A stretch of 64,000 nt of DNA from Bifidobacterium santillanense (GTDB lineage Bacteria; Actinomycetota; Actinomycetes; Actinomycetales; Bifidobacteriaceae): the NCBI RefSeq assembly GCF_018555385.1, contig NZ_JAFEJS010000001.1, forward strand, positions 530,952-594,951, read 5' to 3'. The notes beneath the pieces are model-generated. The model was given only the letters and a program-made list of their open reading frames with translations, did no database searches and had not been told where the DNA came from. Made by a program: the position numbers and the translations under genes. This document shows, piece by piece, positions 9,541 to 18,765 of the stretch. Numbering within the stretch: position 1 is the stretch's first letter; each line of letters begins with the position of its first letter.

Positions 9541-9567
9541 CCGTAACCGTCATCGCCATATGACGAT

Positions 9568-9597
9568 CGGGCTTTCCCTCACCGGAAAGCCCGTTTT
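9568..9597 (+). terminator. Rho-independent terminator after pepP
   Basis: A perfect 10-bp stem CGGGCTTTCC / GGAAAGCCCG with a 6-nt loop is followed by TTTT. It lies 27 bp after the pepP stop and just before the ribosome-binding site of the Nudix gene. Confidence 0.8.
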
Positions 9598-9611
9598 CGA
9601 AAGGAGAACAC

Positions 9612-10133
9612 ATGCCGACACCGCAATTCGTGCTTGAACTGCGCAAGAAGATCGGCCACGACCTGCTGTGGATGGTGGGCGTGACCGGCTGCGTGCTTGA
9701 CGAGCGGGGCCGCGTCCTGCTCGGCCGCCGTTCCGACACCGGTCAGTGGGCGATGGTCTACGGCATCAACGAGCCGGGCGAGCAGCCCGCGGACACGGTG
9801 GTGCGCGAGATCAAGGAGGAGACGGGCGTCGACGCGGTCGTCACCGACCTGGTCGCCGTCACCTCCGATCCGAATCCGATGACGTACGCCAACGGCGACA
9901 TCGCGCAGTACATGGACCACTCGTTCCTGTGCGCCTTGAAGCCCGGCGGCAACGCCGAGCCGTTCGTCGGCGACGAGGAGAGCCTGTCGGTCGGTTGGTT
10001 CGACCTCGACGACCTGCCGCAGCCGCTCGCGAAGAGCACGGTCGAACGGCTGAAGCTGTTCCGCACGTACATCGAGAACAAGCGGCGCGGCGACAGCCAC
10101 GCGCTGTTCGTCTTCGACGGCGAACGGCACTGA
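9612..10133 (+). CDS. Nudix hydrolase
   Basis: A 173-residue member of the Nudix superfamily, which cleaves nucleoside diphosphates linked to another moiety, often as a housecleaning enzyme. The Nudix box is complete and exact: G-INEPG-E-QPADTVV-REIKEETGV at about residues 52-74, matching GX5EX7REUXEEXGU. The flanking VTGCVLDERGRVLLGRR and the C-terminal VGWFDLDDLPQPL are typical for MutT-like members. GAAAGGAGAACAC precedes the ATG. It sits between the pepP terminator and two long hairpins, so it is probably expressed alone. Substrate cannot be named. Confidence 0.92.
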   Translation: MPTPQFVLELRKKIGHDLLWMVGVTGCVLDERGRVLLGRRSDTGQWAMVYGINEPGEQPADTVVREIKEETGVDAVVTDLVAVTSDPNPMTYANGDIAQYMDHSFLCALKPGGNAEPFVGDEESLSVGWFDLDDLPQPLAKSTVERLKLFRTYIENKRRGDSHALFVFDGERH

Positions 10134-10157
10134 GACCGACGCCGAACGGCCGTTCCC

Positions 10158-10202
10158 CGAGAATTTGTGCCGCTGGACGACTCCCAGCGGCACAAATTCT
10201 CG
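10158..10202. terminator. 19-bp perfect hairpin downstream of the Nudix gene
   Basis: Arms 10158-10176 and 10184-10202 (CGAGAATTTGTGCCGCTGG and its exact complement) enclose a 7-nt loop. The arms end in AAATTCTCG, so the 3' side lacks a classical U-run, but the length and location between convergent genes suggest transcript termination or 3'-end protection. Confidence 0.6.
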
Positions 10203-10218
10203 AGAATGACCCGTATCT

Positions 10219-10263
10219 CGAGAAAAAGGACCGCTGAGTGGTGCTCAGCGGTCCTTTTTCTCG
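10219..10263. terminator. 20-bp perfect bidirectional terminator between Nudix and opp genes
   Basis: Arms 10219-10238 and 10244-10263 are exact complements, with a 5-nt loop. The arms contain AAAAA/TTTTT at their outer ends, giving a U-run in either direction, so this can stop both the Nudix transcript and the convergent opp transcript. Confidence 0.85.
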
Positions 10264-10277
10264 CGTGTTCTGCCTTT

Positions 10278-12002
10278 CTACGCCTCGGCGGCGAGCAGCT
10301 CGTGGAGCTGGGCGCGGTGGATCTGCTGTTCGCGCGGATCCGGCACCGGCAGCGAGGCGAGCAGCTTCTTCGTGTACGGGTTCTGCGGGCGCTGCATGAT
10401 GTCGTCCGCGTCGCCGTGCTCGACGATCCTGCCCTTGTGCATCACCATGATGCGGTCGGCGAGCATGTCGACGACGGCCAGATCATGGGTGATGAACAGG
10501 CAGGCGAAGCCGATCTCGACCTGCAGCTTCTTGAACAGCTCGAGCACCTTGGCCTGCACGGACACGTCCAGGGCGGAGGTCGGCTCGTCGGCGATGAGCA
10601 GCGACGGCTTCAGGGCGAGGCCGCGCGCGAGCGACGCCCTCTGGCGCTGGCCGCCGGACAGCTCGTGCGGGAAGCGGTTCATGTACGCGCGCGGCAGCTG
10701 GACCATCTCCAGCAGGTCGCCCACGTAGTTCCTCGCCTCGGCCACGGAGCCGTACTTCTTGTGCACGATGAGCGGCTCGGCCACGTTCTCCGCGATGGTC
10801 ATCAGCGGGTTGAACGAGGAGCCCGGATCCTGGAACACGAATCCGATGTCGGCGCGCTTGGGCTTGAAGTCACGCTCCCTGACGCCGTTCATCTCGATGC
10901 CGAGCACGTTGAGCGAGCCGCCGGAGACCTTCTGCAGGCCGGCGATCGCGCGGCCGGTGGTGGACTTGCCGGAGCCGGACTCGCCCACGAGGCCGAGCAC
11001 CTCGGAGCGGTGGATGGTGAAGTCGATGCCGTCGACCGCCTTGAAGTCGGGCTGCATGAGGTGACCCGGATAGGTGATGGTCAGGCCCTTCGCCTCGACG
11101 GCGACGGGCTGGTCGCGCCAGTCGACGGCGCGCTCCATCGGTTTGCCCTCTCGGTCGCGCACGACGAGCTTCTGCCCGATGCGCGGCACGGCGCCGAGGA
11201 GGCGCCTGGTGTAGTCGGCGCTCGGATGGTAGAAGACCTGCTCGACGGTGCCCTGCTCGACCACGTGGCCGCGGTACATGACGACGACCTGGTCGGCGAT
11301 GTCGGCGATGACGCCCATGTTGTGCGTGATGATGAGCACGGAGGCGTCGAACTCGTCGCGAGCCAGACGCAGCAGGTCGAGGATCTCGGCCTGGACGGTC
11401 ACGTCGAGCGCGGTGGTCGGCTCGTCGGCGAGGATCAGGCCGGGGTTCAGGACCAGCGCCATCGCGATGACGATGCGCTGCTTCTGGCCGCCGGAGAACT
11501 GGTGCGGGTAGTAGTCCACGCGCGTCTCGGCGTCCGGGATGCCGACCTTCTTGAGGATGTCGATGGCCTTGGCCCTCAGCTCCTTCTTGTCCTTCATGCC
11601 GTGGGCGCGCAGGCCCTCCTCGATCTGCCAGCCGATCGTGTAGACCGGGTTCAGGACCGAGTTGGGCTCCTGGAAGACCATCGCGGCCTCGGAGCCACGC
11701 ACCTCGCGCAGCTGCTCGCCGCTCAGGGAGAGCACGTCGAGCGAGTCGGAGCCGTCGCGCTTGGACAGGTAGACGGCGCCGGAGGTGGTGGCCGTCTCGG
11801 GCAGCAGCTTGATGATCGAGCGCGCGGTCACGGATTTTCCGGAGCCGGATTCGCCGACCACGCCGACGACCGTCTTGCGCGGGATGGTGAAGTTGATCTT
11901 GTCGACCGCCTTGATGGATCCGGCGTCGGTCATGAAGGAGACGGACAGGTCCCTGATCTCGGCGAGATTGGCGGTTGGGGTCGATGCGGTTGCGTCAGCC
12001 AT
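10278..12002 (-). CDS. oppD: Oligopeptide ABC transporter, fused two-domain ATPase (OppD-OppF)
   Basis: A 574-residue protein with two complete ABC ATPase domains joined in one chain, corresponding to OppD and OppF of two-gene systems. The first domain has Walker [11 protein letters not shown] near residue 53, signature SGGQKQR and Walker [12 protein letters not shown]; the second has [11 protein letters not shown] near residue 335, signature LSGGQRQR and [11 protein letters not shown]. Each is followed by the peptide-transporter C-terminal extension ([15 protein letters not shown]). It powers peptide uptake with the permeases encoded just upstream. The stop of oppC lies 3 bp before its ATG, and GAAGGAG precedes the start. 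It is the last gene of the operon and ends at a strong terminator. Confidence 0.93.
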   Translation of the reverse strand: MADATASTPTANLAEIRDLSVSFMTDAGSIKAVDKINFTIPRKTVVGVVGESGSGKSVTARSIIKLLPETATTSGAVYLSKRDGSDSLDVLSLSGEQLREVRGSEAAMVFQEPNSVLNPVYTIGWQIEEGLRAHGMKDKKELRAKAIDILKKVGIPDAETRVDYYPHQFSGGQKQRIVIAMALVLNPGLILADEPTTALDVTVQAEILDLLRLARDEFDASVLIITHNMGVIADIADQVVVMYRGHVVEQGTVEQVFYHPSADYTRRLLGAVPRIGQKLVVRDREGKPMERAVDWRDQPVAVEAKGLTITYPGHLMQPDFKAVDGIDFTIHRSEVLGLVGESGSGKSTTGRAIAGLQKVSGGSLNVLGIEMNGVRERDFKPKRADIGFVFQDPGSSFNPLMTIAENVAEPLIVHKKYGSVAEARNYVGDLLEMVQLPRAYMNRFPHELSGGQRQRASLARGLALKPSLLIADEPTSALDVSVQAKVLELFKKLQVEIGFACLFITHDLAVVDMLADRIMVMHKGRIVEHGDADDIMQRPQNPYTKKLLASLPVPDPREQQIHRAQLHELLAAEA

Positions 12003-12005
12003 GGT

Positions 12006-13205
12006 TCACTCCTTCTCCTTGCCGGCGTCGGGGGCCTTGCCCTCGCCGGTCCATTCGCTGCCCGGGAACGCCGGGTCATGGTCGGTGACCGTGGCCGGGG
12101 TCTCGCCCGGGGTGAGCGGGTTCCTGGCGGCGTCCAGCTCGGCGACGACCTCGTTGCGCACGCCCGGCTTCTCGTTCGGGTCGACGGAGGTGTCCTCGAT
12201 CGAGCCGACGACCTCGCCGGCGGACTTGCGGGCGCGCAGTCGAGGATCGGCCAGATCGTTGAGCGATTCGCCGACCAGCGTGATGCCCAGCACGATGAGC
12301 ACGATCGCCAGGCCCGGGAAGATGGCCGTCCACCAGATGCCGGCGGTCACGTCGGCGACGGATCGGTTGAGGTCGTAGCCCCATTCGGCGGCGGAGGTCG
12401 GCTCGATGCCGAAGCCGAGGAAGCCCAGGCCGGCGAGGGTCAGGATCGCCTCGGAGGAGTTGAGCGTGAGGATGACCGGCAGGGTGCGGGTCGAGTTCTT
12501 GAGCAGGTGCTTGGTCATGATGCGCCAGGTGGAGGCGCCGACGACCTTCGCGGACTCCACGTAGGCGGAGTTCTTGATGCGCACCACCTCGGCGCGGATC
12601 GTGCGGAAGTACTGCGGGATGTAGACCACGGTGATCGAGATGCCGGAGGCGAGGATGCCGCTCCACAGGCCGGACTGGCCGCCGGAGATCATGATGGCCA
12701 TGAGGATGGCGAGCAGCAGGGACGGGAACGAGTAGATCGCGTCGGCGATCACGACGAGCACGCGGTCGACCCAGCCGCCGAAGTAGCCGGAGACGAGGCC
12801 GAGGAACACGCCGGCGAAGATGGACAGCAGCACGGCGATGATGATCGCGATGATGGCGGTGCGGGCGCCCCACACGGTGCGGCTGAATACGTCGAAGCCG
12901 GCGACGGTGGTGCCCCAGATGTGCTGTGCGCTGGGCGCCTGCTGCGGCGTGAACGCCACGCCGTCGTCGCCCTTCATCTGCGCGTAGTCGTAGGGGGCGA
13001 TGACGGGGGCGAAGATCGCCACGAGGATGAAGAAGGCGGTGATCGCCAGGCCGGTGACGAGCATGCCCTTCTGCCAGCCGACGGCGATGCGCAGGTCCTT
13101 GATGATCGGGGCCTTCGCCCACCAGGGGGCGGGCTTGTTGACCTTGAGGCCGTCGAGGCGCTTGTCGCCGGGCACGCCGACCTTGTTGACTGTGCTTTCG
13201 GTCAT
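12006..13205 (-). CDS. oppC: Oligopeptide ABC transporter permease OppC
   Basis: A 399-residue inner-membrane permease of the dipeptide/oligopeptide family. An N-terminal cytoplasmic stretch precedes the first membrane helix (MLVTGLAITAFFILVAIFAPVI), followed by the OppC_N loop and the BPD_transp_1 core. The ATPase-contact EAA loop reads ESAKVVGASTWRIMTKHLLKNS. A C-terminal hydrophilic tail of about 90 residues, rich in Glu, Pro and Asp, extends past the last helix and is longer than in E. coli OppC. The ATG at 13205 follows GTGAGGTACTGAC and lies one base from the oppB stop, so the two are translationally linked. Confidence 0.93.
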   Translation of the reverse strand: MTESTVNKVGVPGDKRLDGLKVNKPAPWWAKAPIIKDLRIAVGWQKGMLVTGLAITAFFILVAIFAPVIAPYDYAQMKGDDGVAFTPQQAPSAQHIWGTTVAGFDVFSRTVWGARTAIIAIIIAVLLSIFAGVFLGLVSGYFGGWVDRVLVVIADAIYSFPSLLLAILMAIMISGGQSGLWSGILASGISITVVYIPQYFRTIRAEVVRIKNSAYVESAKVVGASTWRIMTKHLLKNSTRTLPVILTLNSSEAILTLAGLGFLGFGIEPTSAAEWGYDLNRSVADVTAGIWWTAIFPGLAIVLIVLGITLVGESLNDLADPRLRARKSAGEVVGSIEDTSVDPNEKPGVRNEVVAELDAARNPLTPGETPATVTDHDPAFPGSEWTGEGKAPDAGKEKE

Positions 13206-13206
13206 G

Positions 13207-14301
13207 TCAGTACCTCACTCTCGGGTCGATGAGGGCGGCGACCACGTCGACGATGAAGTTGACGACGGCCACGATGATGGCGATGAGGATCACGATGCCC
13301 TGCACGGCGACGAAGTCGCGGGCCTTCAGATAGGTGGAGAGCATGAAGCCCAGCCCCTTCCATTCGAAGGTGGTCTCGGTGAGGACCGCGCCGGCGAGCA
13401 TCATGGCGATCTGCATGCCCATGACGGTGATGATCGGGATCAGGGCCGGACGCCACGCGTGCTTGTTGAGCAAGCGGGACTCGGAGACGCCGCGGGAGCG
13501 GGCGGCCTCGACGTAGCCGGAGTTGTAGGTGGCGATCACGTTGGTGCGCACCAATCGGATGAACACGCCGGCGGTCAGAAGTCCCAGGGCGAGCGCGGGC
13601 AGGACGGCGTGGCGCAGCACGTCGACGAGGACGGTCATGTTCCCCAGCTGCAGGGCGTCGATGATGTAGAAGCCGGTCGGCGAGACGAGACGGCCGAACT
13701 GCATCTCGCTGGACAGGTCGGAGCGGCCCGAGGAGGGCAGCACGTTGAGCCACACGGAGAAGATGAGCTTGAGGACCAGGCCGAGGAAGAACACCGGGGT
13801 CGCGTAGCACAGGATGGCGAAGACGCGGATGCCGGCGTCGGCGGCGTGGTCGCGGTGCTTGGCGGCGAGGCGGCCCAGGCCGATGCCGACCACGAGGGCG
13901 ACGACGAGCGAGAGCAGCGCGAGCTCGAAGGTGGCGGCGCCGTAGCGGGTGAGGATGGTGATGACGGGCTGGTTGTCGGTGAGCGTCGTGCCGAGATCGC
14001 CGTGGAGCAGACCGCCGAGGTAGTCGGCGTACTGGACGATGAGCGGTCGGTCATACCCGGCGGCGTGGATGCGCTTCTGCAGTTCGTCCGGCGTGAGTCG
14101 TCCGCCCAGCGCGGCGGAGATCGGGTCGCCGGTGGCTCGCATCACGAAGAAGACGATGGTGACGAGGATGAAGACCGTGGGAATGATCAGCAGGAACCTG
14201 GTCAGGATGAAGCGGAAGAATCCGCCCGACAGCCGGTTCCTCTTGGTTTGTTTCGGCTGGTCCGCGTTCGCCGCGGCAGCCGGAGCCGTGGTGTGTGACA
14301 C
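13207..14301 (-). CDS. oppB: Oligopeptide ABC transporter permease OppB
   Basis: A 364-residue inner-membrane permease that pairs with OppC to form the peptide channel. It shows the OppB_N segment FFVMRATGDPISAALGGRLTPDELQ, six predicted membrane helices and the EAA loop EAARSRGVSESRLLNKHAWRPA. It begins at a GTG (14301) with AAAAGGAGCGTCGC immediately upstream. The first 25 residues are basic and Ala-rich. It is separated from oppA by 145 bp containing a hairpin, a common layout that gives more binding protein than permease. Confidence 0.93.
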   Translation of the reverse strand: MSHTTAPAAAANADQPKQTKRNRLSGGFFRFILTRFLLIIPTVFILVTIVFFVMRATGDPISAALGGRLTPDELQKRIHAAGYDRPLIVQYADYLGGLLHGDLGTTLTDNQPVITILTRYGAATFELALLSLVVALVVGIGLGRLAAKHRDHAADAGIRVFAILCYATPVFFLGLVLKLIFSVWLNVLPSSGRSDLSSEMQFGRLVSPTGFYIIDALQLGNMTVLVDVLRHAVLPALALGLLTAGVFIRLVRTNVIATYNSGYVEAARSRGVSESRLLNKHAWRPALIPIITVMGMQIAMMLAGAVLTETTFEWKGLGFMLSTYLKARDFVAVQGIVILIAIIVAVVNFIVDVVAALIDPRVRY

Positions 14302-14336
14302 GCGACGCTCCTTTTGTTTAGTTGGAATACGAATAG

Positions 14337-14364
14337 GGCTCCCCTCGATCGCCCGAGGGGAGCC
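14337..14364 (-). terminator. Hairpin between oppA and oppB (attenuator or 3' stabiliser)
   Basis: A perfect 11-bp stem (GGCTCCCCTCG / CGAGGGGAGCC) with a 6-nt loop lies in the oppA-oppB gap. There is no U-run on the minus strand after it, so partial attenuation or protection of the oppA message is more likely than full termination. Confidence 0.6.
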
Positions 14365-14446
14365 GGAATCAGGGCCTACGACTCAGCCCTTGGATGGAAC
14401 CTCGTCCATGGCCGCGGGAACCTGTCCGGCCCCGCGGCCGCCGGAT

Positions 14447-16078
14447 TCAGCTCTTGGTGACGGAGGCGTAGCGGAAGCGGAACGACGCGTCGAGCGTGAC
14501 GCCCTTGACGTTCGCGCCGGTGACGGCCACCTGGGCGCCCTGCAGCAGCGGGATGGTGGACAGATCCTCGGTCTCGAGCTTCTGGATCTGCTTGAGGATG
14601 TCCTCACGGGCGGAGGCGTCCTTCTCGCCGGCCTGCTTGACGATGAGGTCGTTGACCTCCTTGTTCGAGTAGGCGTTGTTCACGAAGTTGCCGTCGCGGA
14701 AGAACGGGGACAGGTAGTTGTCCGGATCGGAGTAGTCCGGGAACCAGCCGAGCTGGTAGACCGGGTAGGAACCGTCGGAGTCCTCGGTGACGTTGCGCTC
14801 CTTGTTGTACTGGGTCCACTCGGTGGACTGCAGGTCGACCTTGAACAGGCCGCCCTCCTCGAGCTGGTTCTTGATGGCCGCGTACTCGTCGGCGGAGGAA
14901 GAGCCGTAGTGGTCGTTGTTGTACTGGAGCTTGAGGTCGACCGGGGTCTTGACGCCGGCGGCCTCGAGGACCTGCTTGGCCTTCTCGGTGCTGGGCTTGC
15001 CGTTGCCGTCGCCGTAGGCGGACTTGAGGGTGTCCTCATGGCCGGCCAAGCCGTCCGGGATGAAGGAGTACATCGGGGTGTAGGTGCCCTTGTAGACCTT
15101 GGTGGCGAGCTCCTCGCGGTCGATCAGGTTCGCGACGGCCTGACGCACGGCCTTGGCCTTGGCGGCGTCGGCGTCGGGCTGGGACTCGCCGTAGGGCTGG
15201 ATCTTGAAGTTGAAGGCGAGGAAGCGCTCCTCGCCGCCCGGGCCCTTGACGACCTTGACCTTGGAGTCCTTGGACAGGTCCTCGATGTCGGTCGGGCTCA
15301 GGGAGCGGTAGGCCACGTCGATCTGGCCCTGCTGCACGGCGAGCTTGAGGTTGGAGGCGTCGGCGAAGTACTTGACCTGCACGGCCTCGTTCTTGGCCGG
15401 GGTCAGGCCCTTGTAGGAGTCGTTCTTGGCGTAGGCCAGGGCCTCGTTGTTCTTGTAGGAGGTGAGCTTGTACGGACCGGCGAACGCGTTCTTGGAGACG
15501 ATGGTGTCGGCGTCGGTGAGCTTGTCGGCGGAGAAGGAGTCCTCGTCGACGATCGGGCCGGCCGGGCTGGACAGGACCTGCTTGAGGGTCACGTCGTAGG
15601 GCACGGAGTCCTTGAACACGACGGTGGTGTCATCCTTGGCGGTGACGGAGTCGATGTTGGCGAGCAGCGAGCTCGGGCCGTTCTCGTCGTTGATCTTCTT
15701 GACGCGGTCGAAGGAGAACTTGACGTCGGAGGCGGTCAGGTCGTTGCCGTTGGCGAACTTCAGGCCGCTCTTGAGCTTGACGGTGAACTCGGTGCCGTCG
15801 GAGTTCCACGTGCCGTCGTCGGCGGCGATGTCGGGGCTCAGCTCGGAGGTGTTGTAGTCCTGCGCGTACAGGAACGGGAACACGTTGATCTGCACGGCGT
15901 AGGAGCCGTTGTCGTAGGAGCCGGCCGGGTCGAGGCTGGTGATCTTGTCGGTGGTGCCGATGGTGATGGCGGAACCGTCGGCCGCGCCCGCGCCGTCATC
16001 CTTCACGCCGCCGCATGCGGCGAGCGAGGCGATGGCCGCGACGGATGCGATCAGCGCCATGACTTTCCTGGATTTCAT
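14447..16078 (-). CDS. oppA: Oligopeptide ABC transporter substrate-binding lipoprotein
   Basis: A 543-residue extracellular lipoprotein of the SBP_bac_5 family that captures peptides for OppBCDF. The N-terminus MKSRKVMALIASVAAIASLAACGG is a lipoprotein signal with lipobox LAAC, Cys at residue 22. Family markers follow: ITSLDPAGSYDNGSY, a VKLKSGLKFANGNDLTASDVKFSFDRV block typical of dipeptide-binding proteins, and a C-terminal region with DNYLSPFFRDGNFVNNAYS. The start at 16078 is chosen because it yields this signal peptide and follows GAGAGGATTCCTA. It is the first gene of the opp operon and is divergent from the ROK regulator. Confidence 0.93.
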   Translation of the reverse strand: MKSRKVMALIASVAAIASLAACGGVKDDGAGAADGSAITIGTTDKITSLDPAGSYDNGSYAVQINVFPFLYAQDYNTSELSPDIAADDGTWNSDGTEFTVKLKSGLKFANGNDLTASDVKFSFDRVKKINDENGPSSLLANIDSVTAKDDTTVVFKDSVPYDVTLKQVLSSPAGPIVDEDSFSADKLTDADTIVSKNAFAGPYKLTSYKNNEALAYAKNDSYKGLTPAKNEAVQVKYFADASNLKLAVQQGQIDVAYRSLSPTDIEDLSKDSKVKVVKGPGGEERFLAFNFKIQPYGESQPDADAAKAKAVRQAVANLIDREELATKVYKGTYTPMYSFIPDGLAGHEDTLKSAYGDGNGKPSTEKAKQVLEAAGVKTPVDLKLQYNNDHYGSSSADEYAAIKNQLEEGGLFKVDLQSTEWTQYNKERNVTEDSDGSYPVYQLGWFPDYSDPDNYLSPFFRDGNFVNNAYSNKEVNDLIVKQAGEKDASAREDILKQIQKLETEDLSTIPLLQGAQVAVTGANVKGVTLDASFRFRYASVTKS

Positions 16079-16588
16079 TAGGAATCCTCTCTCTAGTTTC
16101 CTAAGCCACACCTCGTATTCCCGGCGTGGATTAGGGCCCACCATACGGATTTCCCGTGTTAACCCGACGTTTCCTTATGTAACATCCAAGCGTCGCGAAC
16201 GCGGGTTTTCCCCGGAATTCCGCCGTTTCATGGAATCGTCCGCATGGCGGATTCCCGTTAACACGCCGTTCACATCGTGAGACCGGCATGCAAGACGGGT
16301 CCGCGGGCCGAACGACGGACGCGGCCGCGGCCGATCGGCGCCTCCCGGACGCCCGCGGCCGCCGCGGATGGGCCGATCGAAAATGTTAAGAAAGCACGCA
16401 GAATTCAAACGCGCTGTTTTCAGCGGTTTTCGAGACTGTCGACAACATTGTTCCCCTATAATGGAAACTACGTTTTCTTATGTGTCGGCAGTGTCGCGAC
16501 GCATCCGGTATCCTTTGGTTCCGCATCCAGAGCCGCGGCCCGCATCCGTTCACGCGGGGACGCGCGGCATGTCGAGGAAGGTGGCATC
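16079..16588. promoter_or_regulatory. 510-bp divergent control region between oppA and the ROK regulator
   Basis: There is no gene here. Two copies of CGTGTTAAC face each other (16155-16163 direct, 16257-16265 inverted) and could be operator half-sites or two operators for the adjacent ROK protein. Toward the regulator, a TATAAT box at 16457-16462 is followed at once by the near-palindrome GGAAACTACGTTTTC (16463-16477), placed at or just after the expected transcription start, a position suited to autorepression. A smaller palindrome AACATTGTT lies just upstream of the TATAAT box. Confidence 0.45.
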
Positions 16589-17737
16589 ATGCCCGATCAG
16601 GCGTACACAGGTTCGCTCCCCCTGCGGACCCCGGGCCGGACGACCAAGGCCAGCCCCTCCGATGTGCGGCGGCTCAACCGCGCGCTCATCTTCAACCTGC
16701 TGTTCCCCTCGAACCAGTGCTCGCGCGCCGAGCTCGGCCGTCTGACCGGCCTGTCGCGCGTGGCCGTGTCCGACGTCGTCAACGACATGCTCGACGAGGG
16801 GCTGATCCGCGAGAACGGCCACGTCTCCCCCGCCACCGGCAAGGGCAAGCGCGCCACGCTGCTGAGCGTGGACACGACCCGGCTGCGCATCATCAGCATC
16901 GACCTGTCGCAGGCGTATCTGATCCAGGGCGCCGTGACCGATCTGCTGGGCGTCACGCACCAGCACATGGAGATCGCGCTCGGCCCGGACAACCGCATCG
17001 ACGTGGACGCGATCGTCCAGCTCGTCGACCAGCTGCGCGCCGACCTCGACTCGGACACCGTCATCGGCATCGGAATCGGTCTGCCCGGCGTGGTGTGCGA
17101 CGGCGTCGTGCGCGAATCCACGGCGCTCGGCTGGCACGACGTGGATCTGAGGACCATTCTGGAGACCAGGTTCACGGTCCCCGTCACCGTGGCCAACGAC
17201 GTGATGTGCGCGATGCTCACCGAGCGGTTCTTCGGCCAGGGCGGACCTAACCTCATGTTCGTCAAGCTCGACCGCGGCATCGGCTCCGCCACGCTGATCA
17301 ACGACGTGCCGGTCGTCGGCGAGCATCACGCCGGCGGCGAGATCGGGCACATCTCCCTCGATCCGGAGCACGGCCCCGACTGCCCGTGCGGCAAGCGCGG
17401 CTGCATGGAGATGCTGATCTCGGCGCCGGCGCTGCGCGAGCGCATGATCGGCGCCGACGAGGAGACTCAGGCGTCCATCATCCACGAGGCGGGCGAGTAC
17501 TTCGCCTCGGCGATGGCGATGCCCGTCGGACTGCTCGACGTGACGGACATCTGCCTGTGCGGGCCGGCGGACGTGGTCAACAACGCGTTCCTCGAGGCGG
17601 CGCAGCAGCGGCTGGACGCGATGACCCAGTCCAAGTTCCACGAACGCACCACCATCCGCCGCTGCCAGTGCGGCGCCGGCATCGCGCTGCGCGGCGCGGC
17701 GATCAACGTGGTGCTGCGTCATCTCGAGGAGGCATAG
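16589..17737 (+). CDS. ROK-family transcriptional regulator (NagC/XylR type)
   Basis: A 382-residue regulator. An N-terminal winged helix-turn-helix (RRLNRALIFNLLFPSNQCSRAELGRLTGLSRVAVSDVV, about residues 26-65) precedes a ROK sugar-sensing domain with the zinc-site segment GHISLDPEHGPDCPCGKRGCMEM near residues 253-275. The kinase-type DxGxT phosphate motif is not preserved (SIDLSQAYLIQ), as expected for a regulator rather than an enzyme. The ATG at 16589 follows GGAAGGTGG; the frame is open further upstream but that sequence is promoter-like. Its position suggests it may control the divergent opp operon or the nearby sugar genes; the effector is unknown. Confidence 0.88.
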   Translation: MPDQAYTGSLPLRTPGRTTKASPSDVRRLNRALIFNLLFPSNQCSRAELGRLTGLSRVAVSDVVNDMLDEGLIRENGHVSPATGKGKRATLLSVDTTRLRIISIDLSQAYLIQGAVTDLLGVTHQHMEIALGPDNRIDVDAIVQLVDQLRADLDSDTVIGIGIGLPGVVCDGVVRESTALGWHDVDLRTILETRFTVPVTVANDVMCAMLTERFFGQGGPNLMFVKLDRGIGSATLINDVPVVGEHHAGGEIGHISLDPEHGPDCPCGKRGCMEMLISAPALRERMIGADEETQASIIHEAGEYFASAMAMPVGLLDVTDICLCGPADVVNNAFLEAAQQRLDAMTQSKFHERTTIRRCQCGAGIALRGAAINVVLRHLEEA

Positions 17738-17782
17738 GGTCATAGGGGCCCCGGATGGCATGGGAAGGCCCCGGACGCGGGA

Positions 17783-18745
17783 TCAGACCGAAAGCGCCGC
17801 CGGCCCCGCAGACAGCGCCGCGCCCAGCGCCCCGAGCGGCGCGTCCGCCGGCGCCAGACGCAGACGATCGGCCAGATGCAGACCCCTGAGGAACGGGCAG
17901 GGCTCCTCGCGCGCCGACAGCTCGTCCTCGATCACCCGCATCAGCGGCTCGCCGGTGCGGGACATGCCGCCGCCGATGATGATCACGTCCGGGTCCAGCG
18001 CCTGCACGACGATCTGGATGACGTCGCCGATGGCGTGCTTGACCATGCCGAGCACGCGGCACGCCTCCACCTCGCCCTGCGCGGCCCGGATGATGAGGTC
18101 GGGCATCGCCGCCTCTCCCCCGGCCACGGGCCACAGCTTGGCCACGGCCGCGCCGGAGCACACCGTCTCCAGGCATCCCCGCTGGCCGCACGGGCAGTCG
18201 AATCGGTTCGGATCGACCGGGATGTGCCCGACCTCGCCGAGCGCGCCGCTGGCGCCCCGGCACAGCTCGCCGTCGACGATGACGCCGGCCGCGAGCCCGG
18301 TCCCGAAGTTGAGGAAGGTCACGACGCCGTCCCCCCGCGCCTCGGGCAGCAGCCGGGCGGCGCCGAGGGCGGCGGCGTTCACGTCGTTCTCGACGTGGAC
18401 GGGCACGCCGATCGCCCCGCTCACACGCGGCCCCAGCGCGACGGCCTCGACGTCGAGGTTGACGATGTGCTCGACGATGCCGGCGTCGTTCTCGACACGG
18501 CCGGGCGTGCCGATCCCCACCGCCGCGACGTCGGCGAGCCTCGAGCCCGCGACCTCGCGCACGACGGCGACGACGTCCTCGACGAGGTTGTCCTCGCCGC
18601 GTCTGGCGGGCACGCGCGCCGTGGAGCGGACCTCGCTGTCCGGATCCACGAGCGCGGCCTCGATCTTCGTGCCGCCGACGTCCACGCCGACGAGCCATCG
18701 CCGTTGCTCCGCATGCGCCGTTGCATGCGTCGGTTCAGCGGTCAT
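17783..18745 (-). CDS. ROK-family sugar kinase
   Basis: A 320-residue sugar kinase without a DNA-binding domain. The ATP phosphate motif DVGGTKIEAALVD is at about residues 22-34, the sugar-binding Glu-Asn-Asp in VHVENDVNAAALGAA near 120, and the ROK zinc signature GHIPVDPNRFDCPCGQRGCLETV near 185-207. Members phosphorylate glucose, N-acetylglucosamine, N-acetylmannosamine or similar sugars at O-6. It starts at the ATG at 18745 after GAAAGGAGAG, 20 bp past the lnpA stop, and is the last gene of the lnp operon. In characterised bifidobacterial GNB/LNB loci this place is taken by the unrelated N-acetylhexosamine 1-kinase gene nahK, so this enzyme may handle a phosphorolysis product by another route. 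Substrate is inferred only. Confidence 0.85.
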   Translation of the reverse strand: MTAEPTHATAHAEQRRWLVGVDVGGTKIEAALVDPDSEVRSTARVPARRGEDNLVEDVVAVVREVAGSRLADVAAVGIGTPGRVENDAGIVEHIVNLDVEAVALGPRVSGAIGVPVHVENDVNAAALGAARLLPEARGDGVVTFLNFGTGLAAGVIVDGELCRGASGALGEVGHIPVDPNRFDCPCGQRGCLETVCSGAAVAKLWPVAGGEAAMPDLIIRAAQGEVEACRVLGMVKHAIGDVIQIVVQALDPDVIIIGGGMSRTGEPLMRVIEDELSAREEPCPFLRGLHLADRLRLAPADAPLGALGAALSAGPAALSV

Positions 18746-18765
18746 GGTGTTTTCTCTCCTTTCGG

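Noticed and set aside
10167..13232. Plus-strand open frame of about 1000 codons opposite the opp genes
   Set aside because: It is antisense to four well-supported transporter genes; high GC in third codon positions keeps the opposite strand open. Its translation is low-complexity (Val, Asp, His, Gly, Arg) with no motif.
17738..17782. Possible terminator GGGGCC...GGCCCC between the ROK regulator and ROK kinase
   Set aside because: Only six base pairs with a long loop and no U-run; too weak to list as a feature.
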